From positions 1 to 64,000 of the forward strand of contig JAPJBO010000935.1 of NCBI GenBank assembly GCA_030068145.1: DNA of 64,000 nucleotides, read 5' to 3'. Below, piece after piece: positions 49,571 to 61,454 of this stretch. The stretch's first letter is position 1. The number at the start of each line of letters is the position of its first letter. The notes beneath the pieces are model-generated. The model searched no databases and was not told where the DNA came from. It saw only the letters and a program-made list of their open reading frames with translations. Position numbers and translations under genes: made by a program. This DNA is from Diplonema papillatum. Its lineage: Eukaryota > Euglenozoa > Diplonemea > Diplonemida > Diplonemidae.

Positions 49571-52240
49571 CGACAACGAACGAAACCTCGCGAATAACTC
49601 TCCCACGTCCCGCACGCAGGAACTGTTTTCGCCAGCAAGACTGTGCGCCTGGAAGTATCTAGCAAAGCAAACAGTATACTCGAACGAACGAACTCTCACG
49701 GAAAGTTAGAGCATGCGAGACATGATGTACAAACGAAGAGAGCAGCCACCCGAGAACTTCATTTCCCGGACTTTACGTCACACGACCTAGGTGTTGGAAT
49801 TGAATTCCACAGGGCCGTGCCTTCACGACTCCGTAGGAGACAGGCCTGTTAGCTCTTCAGCTGAAGAAGGAAGCGTGTTGATCGTGCTCGGGCGTCTTTA
49901 GACTAAGATTTTGCCCTACTGCAATACTGCATCCCCGGCTCTTTGAATAGAACCCTCGCTGGTCCGCGAACAGGAATTCAAATTCGGAAGGGACGCGTTG
50001 CAGTCTTTCACCACCCGTTGGGTTCTCGTGCGGCGGGTTGCAACCTGAGCTCTCGACCCACCTACGAACTCTTTTCTCACCCGCAGCAGCAGCCGACGGC
50101 TGTCGCGGATGACGAATTTACCGCGGGTGCTGACCCGCCGGGTGCGCGCGCTGCCGTGTTAAAGAGGTTGTTCACTACCGTACACCGTCGTTTTGCTTCT
50201 CCTTTCTCGCCAATGCAAGCCCGCGCGTTGATGCGAACAACGTTGGCCTTCTTTTCCACGTACTCGAATCCCCTTGTCGTGTTCCCCCTTGGTTTCGTGG
50301 AGGCGTACAGACATGGACGAAGCTCGTTGGTACGACTTCTAAATGAAGCTTGAGATTCTTCCTTCGTGTCAAAGTGCAAGTCTCCGCCTTCCATTTCAGC
50401 CCGCAATCACCTACGTACATGAGCGCTCTGCGATGCCAAACGACAACTTTGTTGCACCAGATGGCGACTACCTCGGCCACCTCCCCCCGCGTGCCTGGGA
50501 GCAACGGGGTTCCGCGAAGAATGCGGTCCTTCTTGACTTCCAACCAACACTCGATGCAAGCACTGTGCTTCGGCCCGCCACGTTGCATACAAACGAAACG
50601 TAGAACGAATTCACGCGGTGCCGTGGTACAGCGTGCCGCCCTTGCATGATCCCGTAGTAGCAATCAAATAATAGTAATAGCACCGATTTTCTTTGCCAGT
50701 CAAACCTCAATTAACAAGTGTGGAGTCCGGTGGCCCTGCAGCTGCGGCTCTACTCAAGCAACCAGTTGAATAAAGCATCAAGGCTTTATTGTTCGTCTCT
50801 TTCCCGTTTTGAGGTTCTGCATGGTTGATTGCACAACCGGAAGCCACACGTGCACGCCATCTTCCAGATGTAAGCCTATTCGCACAGGTTGGACTACTCT
50901 CCGCACTGTCATCTATCATCTCGAAACCATCGGAGTTAGCTCGGCGATAGCCCACGGCGATTATCGATCATCGTCTGTTAATAAGACTCTCGACTAAAAG
51001 GGGACGCTCCACCACAACCATGTACCACCCCTTACGTTTACTACTGTGTAAGTGACGCTGCAGTGACAGCATCTTCCACAACGTGTTTCTCTTGTTTTTG
51101 TACCTGCCGCATCACCATTTCACTGCGTTGTCTGTCGCTTGACAGCACGAGTGATGTCCTCCAGCTTGTGACTTAAATTCACGAAAAGCCAGCACTTCTC
51201 TTATTAATGGTGTGATCCGCTTTTCCAGTTTCCGTAGCTCTTCCGTCCATCTCCCCTCCTGGATATCTCCATACATCTGAATGAAGCGGGTCACACCAAT
51301 TAAAGTAAGGCTATCTTTCGCTCTGAAGTGCATTTCTGCCGTTTCGTCTTCTCTTTCTACACGAAAAGGAGAAGGGCAAACATTAATGCGCTTCCTCTGA
51401 TTTTCTTAATTCGTCCGTCGCTTCGCGCCTCGTTTCACTTCCGAAAAATCTGCGACCGAAGCCTCGAGACGCCGCTTTTTCCCCGCACCGATGCGGGCGT
51501 GGCAAGCGATTCTCCCGAAGATTGCAATACTCAGCAGGAGACGATGCCAACAGGGGAAGGGGGGAGTGTTCCGGGCTGTTCAACTATTCAAGCAAGGTGC
51601 GGTACTGTGCGTGTGGGGTAGCCGACCTCTGTCACCAACAGGGGGCCTCCAGAGGAAATCCAGAGAAATGGGGTCCCAAGGCTTCCCGGATGGATTCGGG
51701 CAATCATACGAATCCTGGATGGTTTAGGTCGCATAACCCACATGCACAGCACCGTACTTTGCCATTAAAGCTCAAAGTGACAAACCCTCCCCTTCCCTTT
51801 TGGCCCCCTTTCGGCGTTCTACCATAGGTTACCTGTTTGTGACAATTGCCCTCCATCCGGCCCCCTGCAGCTGGGTACCTTCCACCATTTGGAGCACACT
51901 TCCATTCGTACGTCGAGTATTTTTTGGCGGACAACCCGGCCGTACTTTGCGGCTGATTGCTTGGCTCAGCGGTTTCAATGGCATTTCTATTACGAGGTTT
52001 CCGGCTTCGCCTCAAACGCTCGACCCTAAAGTCCCCAGAGAGGGCCTAGACTTCAAGTACTCAACACCGGCCGCCTCTAATAAAACGAAGTTCAACACCC
52101 TGCCAAAACAAGGGAAAAAGCAACAACAAAAGAAGAACGCACATCCGTTCCTTCTTCTGCGTAGCACAAACCCTCAACGGGTCAACCGGAGACGCTAAAA
52201 CACCGGGGCTTCTGTGAGCTTCTCAGAGCAATCCAGGAGA
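49571..52240. other. Intergenic region without a supported gene
   Basis: Mixed-composition DNA. Open frames at 49943-50353 (136 codons) and 50343-50603 lack recognisable features and have overlapping rivals on both strands. AATAAA-like sequences are present (for example near 50770). 52,080-52,200 is A-rich. Confidence 0.5.
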
Positions 52241-52550
52241 ATGCACCGCGCTCACCGAGCAGGCAATGCGTTGCACGCGCAGACGCGGACGTTCATCGAG
52301 CGTGGCATGGGGTTCACGTCGAAAGTTGGCCGTGCCTTCAGGCGCCCCGAGATCCAGGGCATGTCCAACGGCCACGAGCGCTCCTTGGCCACGGCACGCA
52401 TGCGCAAGGAGTTCGAGGCCGGCTCCTTGACGTCGGCGGAAGTGATGACGTGGAAGCAGATCTACGCGTCGCAGTACTGCGTCTACGTCATAGGGCTCGC
52501 ACTCATGTTGCTGATCTTGTTCCTGAGCTTGCTCCAGATAGTCGCAGTTT
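52241..52550 (+). CDS. Candidate first exon of a single-pass membrane protein
   Basis: ATG at 52241 opens about 103 codons: a basic, hydrophilic region (MHRAHRAGNALHAQTRTFIE; HERSLATARMRKEFEAGSLT) and then a clear membrane segment, YCVYVIGLALMLLILFLSLL. A donor-like GTATGC follows at 52551, and an acceptor-like TACGCAG ends at 52696. Two downstream frames are plausible (one ends QKQPKLRPGVDKE, the other reads DKTSGVPTSALGTPKMG), so the second exon is not resolved. Family not recognised. Confidence 0.4.
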
Positions 52551-53409
52551 CGTATGCTCTTTTGTCGTTCTCGTATCGCTCTTCTTTTTGTACACGTGTG
52601 CGCTGCTGGTTATCATGAGCACGACTAGCATCAATCAGGCAGTGCTCTGCTGTTCATTAAACTACGACTTCCCCCGTCCCCCGTGTCGATACGCAGGACA
52701 AAACATCGGGGGTGCCCACATCGGCTCTTGGAACCCCGAAAATGGGCAGCATTGGTTCCGATTCCACGCCGGAATTGGAGCGTCGTTACCGGTGGTGGCA
52801 CAGAAGCAGCCAAAACTCAGGCCGGGGGTTGACAAAGAGTAGGCAGAAGAAGACGAAAAAGGAAAAAGGCCGCACCGGGTCCAGGAACGTGACGGTCAAC
52901 CACAGTTTGCAAAGCTTGGGTCGGAGGCAGCACAGTGCTACAACCCCGTCCGCTCCGCCCTCGTCTCGACGAGGTTGTGTTCAGCGCGAGCGCCAACAGC
53001 CCCAAGGTGCGCCGCACCTTGATGCTTTAGTTTGGGAAGTCTGTAGCCACTTGGCCCGTAGGCCCGCGGCTCTGCAGTACCGCAGTACACGTGATGCTTG
53101 GCTCCCGTGCAGCAGGCTTTCCCTGGTACCAAGAGCAGGCTGAAAGCAGTGAAATACGAACCCACCACACACACCACAGGCTCGGATGGAACACACCGCT
53201 AGCTGTGCAGGAGGACAAGCTGCTCAAGGCCTATTCCGAGCTGCGAAACTCGAATGAGGACATCAACCCAGACATCGCCCGCTACCTCGCAAAAGTCGAG
53301 AACCGGCAGAGCCTCGAACCGTGACGGAGGCGGCCCGTTTTTGACGGGTTGTTTCGAAACGCACACAAAAGCGCAAAGGTCGACGCCGCACGCTATCTTT
53401 GTGGCTTAG

Positions 53410-53810
53410 CTTTCGCTTTTACCCGGCAGGAGTAGGGTGTTCAGCGCGTCCCCCGTTCGCAAAGGCGAAGCCCGTGAGGAGTGCAAATAGTCACGCTGTC
53501 GTTGTGGTTTAGTTTTCACTGTCGCCAGCAGGGGTAGGGACAGCGCGTCCCCCCGTTCGCAAAGGCGACGCCCGCGAGGAGTGCAAATGATCGACGACAC
53601 GGTGATCCTGTCGTTTCCGCGTCACCAAGCCGGTCCGTCCCCCTCGATAGACCGTAGTGCGCCGTGGTGCGCCGTAAGAAACAGCAGCAGGCAATCCGTT
53701 GCAGTCCCAGGGAATAGAGATGGACCGGCTTAGTCACGCTGTCGTTGTGGTTTAGTTTTCACTGTCGCCAGCAGGAGTAGCGTGACATTGCGCCCCCGGT
53801 TCGGCTTGTG
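53410..53810. repeat. Local repeats around AGTCACGCTGTCGTTGTGGT
   Basis: AGTCACGCTGTCGTTGTGGTTTAGTTTTCACTGTCGCCAGCAG occurs at about 53489 and 53733. CCCGTTCGCAAAGGCGA and GAGGAGTGCAAAT occur twice (53450-53490, 53550-53588). A segment with GATAGACCGTAGTG and AGAGATGGACCGG resembles 63300-63400, so part of it is interspersed. Confidence 0.75.
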
Positions 53811-55318
53811 CAGGTTTTCAGAAAACCGCGTGTTCTTGCTGGAACGAAGGCCGTAAGGCTGCAGCATTGAATTTATTCATCCAGAAGTTTATTCATCCAG
53901 AAAGGTGCAGACAAGAGACGCCGCATTCCCTTGCCAGTAGCAGAGCTTGTTCTCACAAAGGTCTTTGCCCTGGTGGAACGCAGCACAAGAAAACTGACGC
54001 AACCCCGACATTCCAGCAGCACGTTCCTGCGGTACTTCGTCTACCTACCGTGTGTACATTGCGTGACCCGCACCACCGACAATCACCACCACGACACATC
54101 AGCAGTAGCTGGGTGTTCCGGGCTGCTGTGTAAGTATACACAGCAACCCGAGGTGGGTACTATCGATACACTAAACCAGCAGTGGTGGGTGCCACCCACT
54201 GGGTGTTCTCGTGGCACATCACCACTTTGGTAGGTGTACCGTAATTGTGTCTGTACATGCGATGTGGGTTGTGTACCATCAATCACCACCATGGCAGCAC
54301 CGGCGTTGCTGGGCTGCGTAGCTGTGTACATGCGTCTAGGAGGTTCCCTCGACTCGTTTCTTGGTTTCTGAACCCGCTCCCTGGCCCGTTTTCTTCGCAG
54401 TTTAGCTTTCAGACGTGTTTACCAGAAAACCGTACACCGCGAGAGTAGGAGAAAGTAGAGAGGGAAACTAGAGTTTTCGTTGACCGCACCGCACTACCCT
54501 GAGCCCAAATCCTGGACGTGGTTTCAGGTGGCAAATCTGGCAAATGATCATGATCAGAAGGTCCTACTTGGGCGGTTCAGTTTCCTCACACATTGCATGT
54601 GGCTAAAACAAAAAGCGATCGCCGGGGAAGATGCAACGAATCCTGCCGCTTTTTATTGTGCCGAAAACACGGCCGATGCACTCTAAGAGTCCGACAATGT
54701 AAAGCTCAATGTGAAACGCCGCAAAACCTCGTTTATGGGTGCCTACAACAACGATCTTGTGGGCACAAACGTCCTTTTTTTGTACACACCGGAGCTTTCC
54801 TGAACCTGCGATGAATAATATTTTGCACGAAGCAGTAATCAAAAGAGGCGGTAGAGGAAGAGTCTGGTGGCAGGACTTACTGAAAGAAGTAGTCGCCTGA
54901 CCCATCGATCTATCGCGTTGCGACGTACACCGCAGTGCACGGTCTATGCAGAAGGGGTGGACTGCTCACGCCGTTTTTGTTTCTGGCAGATCCGGTTTTC
55001 CCGAAATTTATGTTCACTTATTTATTTGGCTCCGAGGAGCTGGAGGAACCTAGCTAGCGGGCGGCGTTGCTTTTCATCAAGAAATCAATCTGGGTGTCCT
55101 GTGGGGGAAACCTTGTCAATGTTCAGTGTGTTCTGGTTCGTCCATCAATGTCCGCCATGATGCTCTTTGCCGCGATAGCCCGAAAACCTAATATTTGGAG
55201 AACTGTTCTCGGGCGCTTCTGCACTGTTTTTGCTGGCGCACAGTGCTGCTTTACGCTGATTGGTAATTGGTTTCTCTTGCGTGGGCCTTGCGCAAGCACA
55301 ACTGGCCGTAGTGGATGG
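53811..55318. other. Region without a supported gene
   Basis: Only short frames. 54480-54686 (YPEPKSWTWFQVANLANDHD ...) has natural composition and could be an exon, but no splice partner is evident. Confidence 0.4.
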
Positions 55319-55980
55319 TAAAGCCCCCCCCCCCCTCGTACTATTTAGGTGAAAAACATCAGATATCTCCTGAAAAAGCTAAAAGTACACCCCCCAAAGT
55401 TTCAGAGTGACTCGTACTATTTAGCCACTATTTAACCACTATTTAACCACTCTTCAACTACCATTCAACCAGTGGCATGTAGAGTGAGCCTCATGAGGTC
55501 TCACTCGAATAAGTGATGCAGCCGCATTTTTCTTGGTTGTTGCTAATACTGAACTGGGGGGTTTCCGCCGAAATCTTCCGTTTTTCTAAGTCTAAGTGAC
55601 ACTGAAACCGCACTCTTCAGTCACAGTGGACAAAAGTGCATGGGTGTCACTAGAGTGAGGCTCACTCTAAGTGACCAGTGACTGTCTAATGGGCTCAGAA
55701 GGACTAAACACACACTCTGCTTGCAGCAGCTCTCGCATTGCTGATGCAGTAGCGGTGGTGAACCTTGACGAATCAGTGATGATGGACCTGGACACGCTCT
55801 CGTCGTCTTGTCCTTCACCTGCATCAAAGAGAAAACGGGGAAGGGACCTGTCCTTAGCCGGACCTAAAACTTAAAAGTCGTTGCGGCTGGGGGCACCCCT
55901 CAAAACTTTTAAAAAACAACACTCGTACTATTTACCTAAATAGTACGACTGCCTAAATAGTACGAGGGGGGGGGGCTTTA
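55319..55980. mobile_element. 0.66-kb TIR element with G/C-run ends (type D)
   Basis: Left end TAAAG, C12, TCGTACTATTTAGG. Right end CCTAAATAGTACGA, G10, CTTTA. The inverted repeats are near perfect, and CGTACTATTTA/TAAATAGTACG motifs repeat inside. The interior encodes a short frame ending VVNLDESVMMDLDTLSSSC and PSPASKRKRGRD, the latter shared with the partial copy at 23930-24392. Confidence 0.75.
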
Positions 55981-56032
55981 GGCGTTGAGCACGGTGTCGG
56001 CGAAGTCCTTCATCACCTGCTCCTCCTTATGC
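55978..56032 (-). CDS. Candidate terminal exon ending at the type-D element
   Basis: On the minus strand a frame reads GAHKEEQVMKDFADTVLNA and stops at TAA. That TAA is also the first three bases of the type-D element's TAAAG end. Upstream, CTGCGGAG could be an acceptor. The peptide looks like a genuine protein C-terminus. I do not recognise the family, and no further exon was identified. Confidence 0.3.
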
Positions 56033-56281
56033 GCCCCATCTCCGCAGTGTACCCCCTACTGAGGTGTGAGCTTCGATGCGTTACCAATCTTTGCGGGAAT
56101 TCTCGCCGTCTCAGTTTGGATTCCGGGGGTAGAAGACGCTCTTTCCGCAGGCTTACAGGACGAACGAAGGGAAAACCTGGCGCTTTTAATTGTGGCGTTT
56201 TTTTTAATTCTGGCGAACAGGCAAAACCCGCCAGAATTAAAAAAAAAAACGCCAGAATTACTGTTTATTCTGTAAGGACTG

Positions 56282-56362
56282 ACTATTTTTTATTTTTGGC
56301 TCGCGCTCGGGCACCTCAAACAAATCTGGGCGCGCGCGCTAAAAAAAAAAATAATAGGGCAG
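56282..56362. repeat. Short hairpin repeat (ACTATTTTTTATTTTTGGC type)
   Basis: A/T-rich arms (ACTATTTTTTATTTTTGGC and TAAAAAAAAAAATAATAG) around a GCGCGC core. A related inverted copy is at about 57425-57515, just upstream of the carrier gene. Region 56,370-57,420 has no supported gene. Confidence 0.55.
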
Positions 56363-57617
56363 AAAATTACAAAAAAAATAGAGACCTGGCCGCAGTGCCG
56401 TTCGAGCCCTTCTCGGATGCATTTTAAGTTCAACCCCTCAAAATAATCCGAAAACATACCGACAACGCCAACACGAGTTCACAAAGTATCTAAAGGACAA
56501 GACCAGCAGGCACATGGTACACCGTTGCTGGGGATTTGCTGATGAACAGCGAGTCCACATGGACTTCCCGTGGTTCCCATGAAGCCAACGAGATACGTAG
56601 AAGCGGACGTGGAGAGAGCTCATAGATGTGAAGTTGGCGTCGATGGATCCAGTTTGTGTCTTTTGGCACATGCTCGAGGTTGGCTGCTTGCTTTGGACCT
56701 CTCGACTGCTGAAGGACCTCGCACAGATGCATCCCCAGGGGAAGTGCTCGGGTTTGCAGAAGGGTCGACCACCATGGGTGGCCACCGGTGGTTGCCATCC
56801 TAGTGGCTGTCGGTGGTTATTCCTCTCCTACGCTGTCGGTAGGGATCCTGCTTTCGCAATTGGGAGAAGAGTACTCCACTGAGCATGAATCTGTGCAACG
56901 CTCCCGGCTTCGTGAAGTTCATTGCAGATGCCAGGAAACTGGAAGGAAACAATGCGAATAAGCAGTTCCACAGCCTAGAAGGTGCCCACAGTGTGGCAGA
57001 TGCGTCCAAAAGGATGGGCAAGCTCACGAGCCCAGTGCCAGCAGTAGTAGGGCCCATCGTCCCATGACCCCAGATTCCGGGCCAAGTACAGTCTCACAAC
57101 ACAAGGGGTTCTTCTTCGCCCCGCAGCCTCAGTCAATCGCAGTTAGATGGCTTTCCACACAAACAGAGCACAGGCTCATCCGACTCGCTTGCAAGCAGTT
57201 CTCGTTTCCCTACCTTCCTTCCTATGTGGCAGTGTTGCGCCTGCAGCCGTAGCACAGGTGCTCCAATGGGCATCGTCTGCACCACAGAGTTGAAAGTCTT
57301 GTGACTTTTCTTGAAGGGTTCTCATTTTCTTGCACGACCGTGCATCGTTCAAGGCATAGTTTCTTGGTCCAGGTGACCAGAAGTGGCGGAGTCGTCCGAG
57401 TTGTCATGTCGACCCTGCACAAACTATTTTTTTGCCCAACTATTTTTTTTTTCGAGGTTTCGCAAAAATTCGGGCGCGCGCGAGCGCGCCAAAAATAAAA
57501 AAAAAATAGTCAACCCTAATGTAAAAGAAAGCTTACACGCTCGCGTGCATCCGCGAAAGCGAGGCCAAAACTGCAGGGTCGCCGGGGGATGCGAAGAAAC
57601 AGCGGCACCGGGGGAGC

Positions 57618-58523
57618 ATGCACGAGCACACGGCGACGAAGCCGAAGCGGCTGAGCTGGCGGGACTTTTGGGTCGGCTACGGGTGCGAGGTCGTGATGAC
57701 GGCCACTTTTGGGCAGCCGCTGGACGTGGTGAAGACCCGCATCGCGGACTCCGGGGGGAACAAGGGCATCCTCCGCACGGCGGCATGGGTGGTCCGGGGG
57801 GAGGGGGTCTCCGGGTTGTACAGGGGGCTGTTCCCGTGGGTCTTCGTCGAGCCCCTGACCGGCGGGGTGCTCACCGTGGTCAACCTGTGGGCGCACGAGC
57901 GCTTGGCGCCGTGTGCGGCGTCGCTGGCGGCCCGCGCGGATCTGTCACCGGCGGCGGCGTTCGCCGCCCACCACGCCCTCAGCGGCGCGGCGGCCGGGGT
58001 CGCGCAGGGGGTGTGCATCCAGCCCATCCTCCGGGCCCGCACGGCGGAGATCACCCGCCCGCGCGACGGCAGGTCCGCGCAGGCGTACCTGTCGGATCTC
58101 GTGCGGAAAGAGGGCACCCGCTGCCTGTTCCGCGGCGGCGTGCCCATCCTCCTGCGGCAGGCGACCAACTGGGCGTCGCGGTTCGGCATCTCGAAGTACG
58201 CCGAGACCCGGCTTTGCTCTGCAAAGCGAACGTCGCCAAGTCAATCCTGCCCCCTCTCCCTGGCGGACCGTGCATTGTGCTCCCTGTTGGGCGGCGTCCT
58301 GTCCTGTTGGAACCACCCTCTCGACGTCATCGGCGTCGTCATGCAAAGCAAGCGAACGGACCCGCGGGCGAGTCGCGGCACCTTTACTTCGGCCGCTCGG
58401 TACGTGTACGCCACTTCCGGCTTGGTCGGCTTCTCGCGAGGGTTGGGCCCCAGAGTGCTGCTGTCGTCGTGGGCTACCGTTTGCATGGTGTTCGGCGTCG
58501 GTCTCGTGCGTACTTACGTGTGA
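57618..58523 (+). CDS. Mitochondrial carrier family (SLC25) protein
   Basis: 301 residues, the normal family length, with no intron. Three repeated modules are visible. The first has QPLDVVKTRI followed by GVSGLYRGLFPWVF. The second has QPILRARTAE (Asp of the P-x-D motif replaced) and GTRCLFRGGVPILLRQ. The third has HPLDVIGVVMQ and GFSRGLGPRVLLS. Each module begins with a hydrophobic helix, giving six membrane segments, so the protein would move a metabolite across the inner mitochondrial membrane. The substrate cannot be told. ATG at 57618 is the first start giving a complete first module. Its 3' end has been locally duplicated just downstream (58536-58720). Confidence 0.85.
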   Translation: MHEHTATKPKRLSWRDFWVGYGCEVVMTATFGQPLDVVKTRIADSGGNKGILRTAAWVVRGEGVSGLYRGLFPWVFVEPLTGGVLTVVNLWAHERLAPCAASLAARADLSPAAAFAAHHALSGAAAGVAQGVCIQPILRARTAEITRPRDGRSAQAYLSDLVRKEGTRCLFRGGVPILLRQATNWASRFGISKYAETRLCSAKRTSPSQSCPLSLADRALCSLLGGVLSCWNHPLDVIGVVMQSKRTDPRASRGTFTSAARYVYATSGLVGFSRGLGPRVLLSSWATVCMVFGVGLVRTYV

Positions 58524-58535
58524 TGGGTGCTTCAT

Positions 58536-58720
58536 GTTCCTCGCAGCAGCTTCCATTCGACACTTCCGATTTGAGGATTGGACCCCAGAGTGCTGCTGTC
58601 GTCGTGGGCTACTGTTTGCATGGTGTTCGTTTAATTCGACACTTACGTGTGCTGGGTGCTTCATGTTCCTCGCAGCAGCTTCAATTCGGCCACTTCCGGC
58701 TTGGTCTGCTTTTCGCTTAA
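58536..58720 (+). repeat. Partial tandem duplicates of the carrier gene's 3' end
   Basis: CCCCAGAGTGCTGCTGTCGT occurs at about 58450 and 58585, GCTTCATGTTCCTCGCAGCA at about 58529 and 58657, and CACTTCCGGCTTGGTC at about 58410 and 58691. At least two partial copies of the last ~130 bp of the gene follow it head to tail. Confidence 0.8.
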
Positions 58721-58808
58721 TGCGTCTGTGGCTCGAAGAACCGAAACAAGGTGCAGACCCGGTGGGGTGGGGTGTTGCGCACACAGCCACTCCAAGCACC
58801 TTCTTGCA
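58720..58808. repeat. Dispersed repeat R, diverged partial copy
   Basis: TGCGTCTGTGGCTCGAAGAACCGAAACA...CACTCCAAGCACCTTCTTGC aligns with the 3' part of 18436-18592. Confidence 0.6.
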
Positions 58809-59695
58809 TTCCCCCCAGAGGCGGCAAACGAAACGCGGTGCATTTTGTGCATCTGCTGAAGTTTTCCATCAAGTATGCTAGCCGTCGCCGTAGGCTGTGC
58901 ACTTGCCAAGAAGAAGAGAGCCCGCGACGCGTCAAGACGGTGCTCCCCCGCGAAACGGGCTCGCCCGCCAGCCAGATCGGCCCCGGTTGCGGCAACACTG
59001 ACGCCGTCACCCTCGGTGACGGGGCCGCGGCCCGCACCGCGCCTCCGACGGAACTACCTACACCCGTTTTAGAAGTACGTGGCTGTAGTGAGGCGACCGG
59101 AAACTCCTCGGAGATGGTCCCTGCACTCCAACTCGTCTCCCTGCATCTTTTGGGAAGACGGTACTCCCAGTCAGGATCTCGCTCTCGCTTCCGATTGCGT
59201 CTATGCCTCACACTTTTCTGCCCCAGCTTTCGTCTTGTGCGACCATGGCTCCATGGCATCAGGCGTCGCGCGCACATCACCCAGGGCGTGTTGACGGGAC
59301 ACCATCAAGCAAACGTAAGTAGTGGCAGGACCCAGTACACAAGCGCGCTTCTTTCTAAACTGCCATGCAGCCGGTGTGATTCACAAAGGCAAACGCAAAC
59401 TCAGCGCCGCCAGAAAGCTGAAGTTTTTGTAGTAACAATGCGTTGTAAACACGAAAGCGAACGCTGGCAGTGTGTTTGGGAGAAGATTAGCCACCCACTC
59501 AGTAACAGGTTAGTCCTCCCCCCGGCACGTACAAACAAGCGCACTGCCTATTCTTATTTATCCTGGCCGTTCCTGAAGATAAATTACGAAAATCAAGCGA
59601 TCTTTCACTCTATACAAACGGAAGGTGCGGTGGAGAGAAAAGGAGCGGGGCCGGGGCGGTAGGGTGGAGGGGCGACGGACGAACGAGATTCCGTC

Positions 59696-61454
59696 ATGGA
59701 CCTGGCCACCGAGTTGTGGGGGCGGTTCGTGTTGGCCCAGCGTTGCACGGGGCTGACCGAGCGTGACCTGGTCGATGTCTCCGACAACACGCGGCAGGCC
59801 CTCGCGCAAAGCGCCGGGTTCACCACAGCGGTGGAACTCGAACTCATCGAGCAGCAAGCGGCCATGCTCCGAGACAGCATAGATGCGCAGCTCACCAGCC
59901 AGGTAGCACCTTCCCCTTTTTTGTGACTAACAAATGCAATTTATCAAGAACAAACTCTGATTTCGGATTGGTCTGCGTTCGAGCAGGTTCGGTCAAAGTT
60001 ATCTGCAAACCCGGCAGGTGCAAGCGTGCGTGCAGTTGTCGCCGTGGAGGAGTCGGAGCGTGAGCCCGTCGTGCACCGTGTCTCCGGTCGCCGTCGGGTA
60101 CGTGAGCGTCAGTTCGTCGCCTACGCTGATGAACCGCAGCTGCAGCGGCGCGGGACGCGTACTGCGACCAGCGCCTGGAGAGCAAGAAGGCGGGGTTCTC
60201 CCTCAGAAAGCCGCTCGGCGACCGCTGCAGGCAGGCCCGCGGCATCTCGCCGGAGCCGGGGCCAGCCGTCGGCAAACGCGAGCTCCGCTGCTGCTACAAC
60301 GACGCGTCTCGCAGGCAGTACGGCTCGCTGCCGCCGGCCTACGACCACGAGCCGAAGGCCACTCCAGAGCGGCGGGTGGCAGCCACCGCCGCTGTTCTGC
60401 GGAAAGACTGTAATTCTCCCGACACCTGAGCTCAGGGTCCGGCCGGGCGAACAAAACTCAACAAACCGATGTGGTGGTGTCGGGGCGTTAACTTAGTATC
60501 GCATACAGTGTAGACATAGTCCCAAAAAAAACCAGTCAAAAAAAGGCGCCAAAAAAGAACCCGAAACCTTCCAACCCTCTTTACCACTTGCGGATAAATC
60601 TTTTTGGGGGAAAAGGGGGGCTTTCTGAATGAGTTTCGAAGTTTTTGTCAAAAAGCGAACTTTAACTGTAAATAACGCTGTAAAACGGGCTGGGTCAAAG
60701 TTATCTGCAAACCCGGCAGGTGCAAGCGTGCGTGCAGTCGTCGCCGTGGAGGAGTCGGAGCGTGAGCCCGTCGTGCACCGTGTCTCCGGTCGCCGTTGGG
60801 TACGTGAGCGTCAGTTCGTCGCCTTCGCTGATGAACCGCAGCTGCAGCGGCGCCGCTTCCGCGGGGGACGCGTACTGCGACCGGCGCCTGGAGAGCAAGA
60901 AGGCGGGGTTCTCCCTCAGAAAGCCGCTCGGCGACCGCTGCAGGCAGGCCCGCGGCATCTCGCCGGAGCCGGGGCCAGCCGTCGGCAAACGCGAGCTCCG
61001 CTGCTGCTACAACGACGCGTCTCGCAGGCAGTACGGCTCGCTGCCGCCGGCCTACGACCACGAGCCGAAGGCCACTCCAGAGCGGCGGGTGGCAGCCACC
61101 GCCGCTGTCCTGCGGAAGGACACTTTCGAGCGGGTGGCCGGCAACGGAGACGACCCGGTGGCAGTCACACGGCGCCGGCCCATGTCGCCGCAGCATGCGG
61201 TCGGCGGCGGCGGCGGCGGCGGCGGCGGGCAGCAGCCGCCCCACGCGACGGGGAGGGCGCGGTCGCCCATGCGGCAGTCGTCGATCTTCGGCGGCACCGG
61301 GCCCCCGGTGGTGGGCAACGCGCTGCGCATCGCCCCCGACGCCCGGCCGCTGGTGCCGCTCCGGTACGCCAGAACCCCCGCGCCGTCCGTTCCGACCGGG
61401 AAGCGCATGTCGTACACACACAGGGCGAAGAGCGCCTCGAGACAGCTGTTCTGA
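59696..61454 (+). CDS. Two-exon candidate gene, unrecognised, in a triplicated locus
   Basis: Exon 1 (59696-59902) is 69 codons, MDLATELWGRFVLAQRCTGL...SIDAQLTSQ, helical and natural in composition, ending at CAG|GTAGCA in phase 0. A phase-0 acceptor, CCGGCAG|GTGC, precedes 60720. The frame from there stays open to TGA at 61452-61454 (244 codons), through DRRLESKKAGFSLRKPLGDR, RQYGSLPPAYDHEPKATPER, a poly-Gly run and VPTGKRMSYTHRAKSASRQL. The first ~50 codons of exon 2 are antisense to a SET-like exon and look poor, so the true exon may begin later. Copy 1 (60018-60429) has an 11-bp deletion and a different end. I do not recognise the family; the second half looks disordered. Confidence 0.4.
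59999..60155 (-). pseudogene. SET-domain terminal exon, copy 1
   Basis: Minus strand, ending in TAA (complement of 59999-60001). Reads LQLRFISVGDELTLTYPTAT, GLTLRLLHGDNC and ACTCRVCR. This matches the end of SET domains (R-x-I-x-x-G-x-E-L-x-x-x-Y) with a post-SET C-x-C-x-x-C. An 11-bp deletion just upstream relative to copy 2 suggests that it is broken. Confidence 0.5.
60701..60870 (-). CDS. SET-domain terminal exon, copy 2
   Basis: Minus strand, from a possible acceptor (GGTCGCAG|TACGCG, near 60873) to TAA (complement of 60701-60703): ASPAEAAPLQLRFISEGDEL, TLTYPTAT, LRLLHGDDC, ACTCRVCR. This fits the last ~50 residues of a SMYD-like lysine methyltransferase. The NHSC block that should precede it was not found, so the upstream exons are unplaced or lost. 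The plus-strand frame over the same bases is also open. Confidence 0.5.

Noticed and set aside
46845-49709. Long alternative frames on both strands over the vasohibin tail (up to about 550 codons)
   Set aside because: GC-rich codon repeats keep all frames open; only the frame continuous with the vasohibin core has Ser/Pro repeats and Asn/Gly tracts that make sense.
54480-54686. Possible exon with natural composition
   Set aside because: Only 68 codons, no convincing splice sites or recognisable domain; noted under the region entry and not called.
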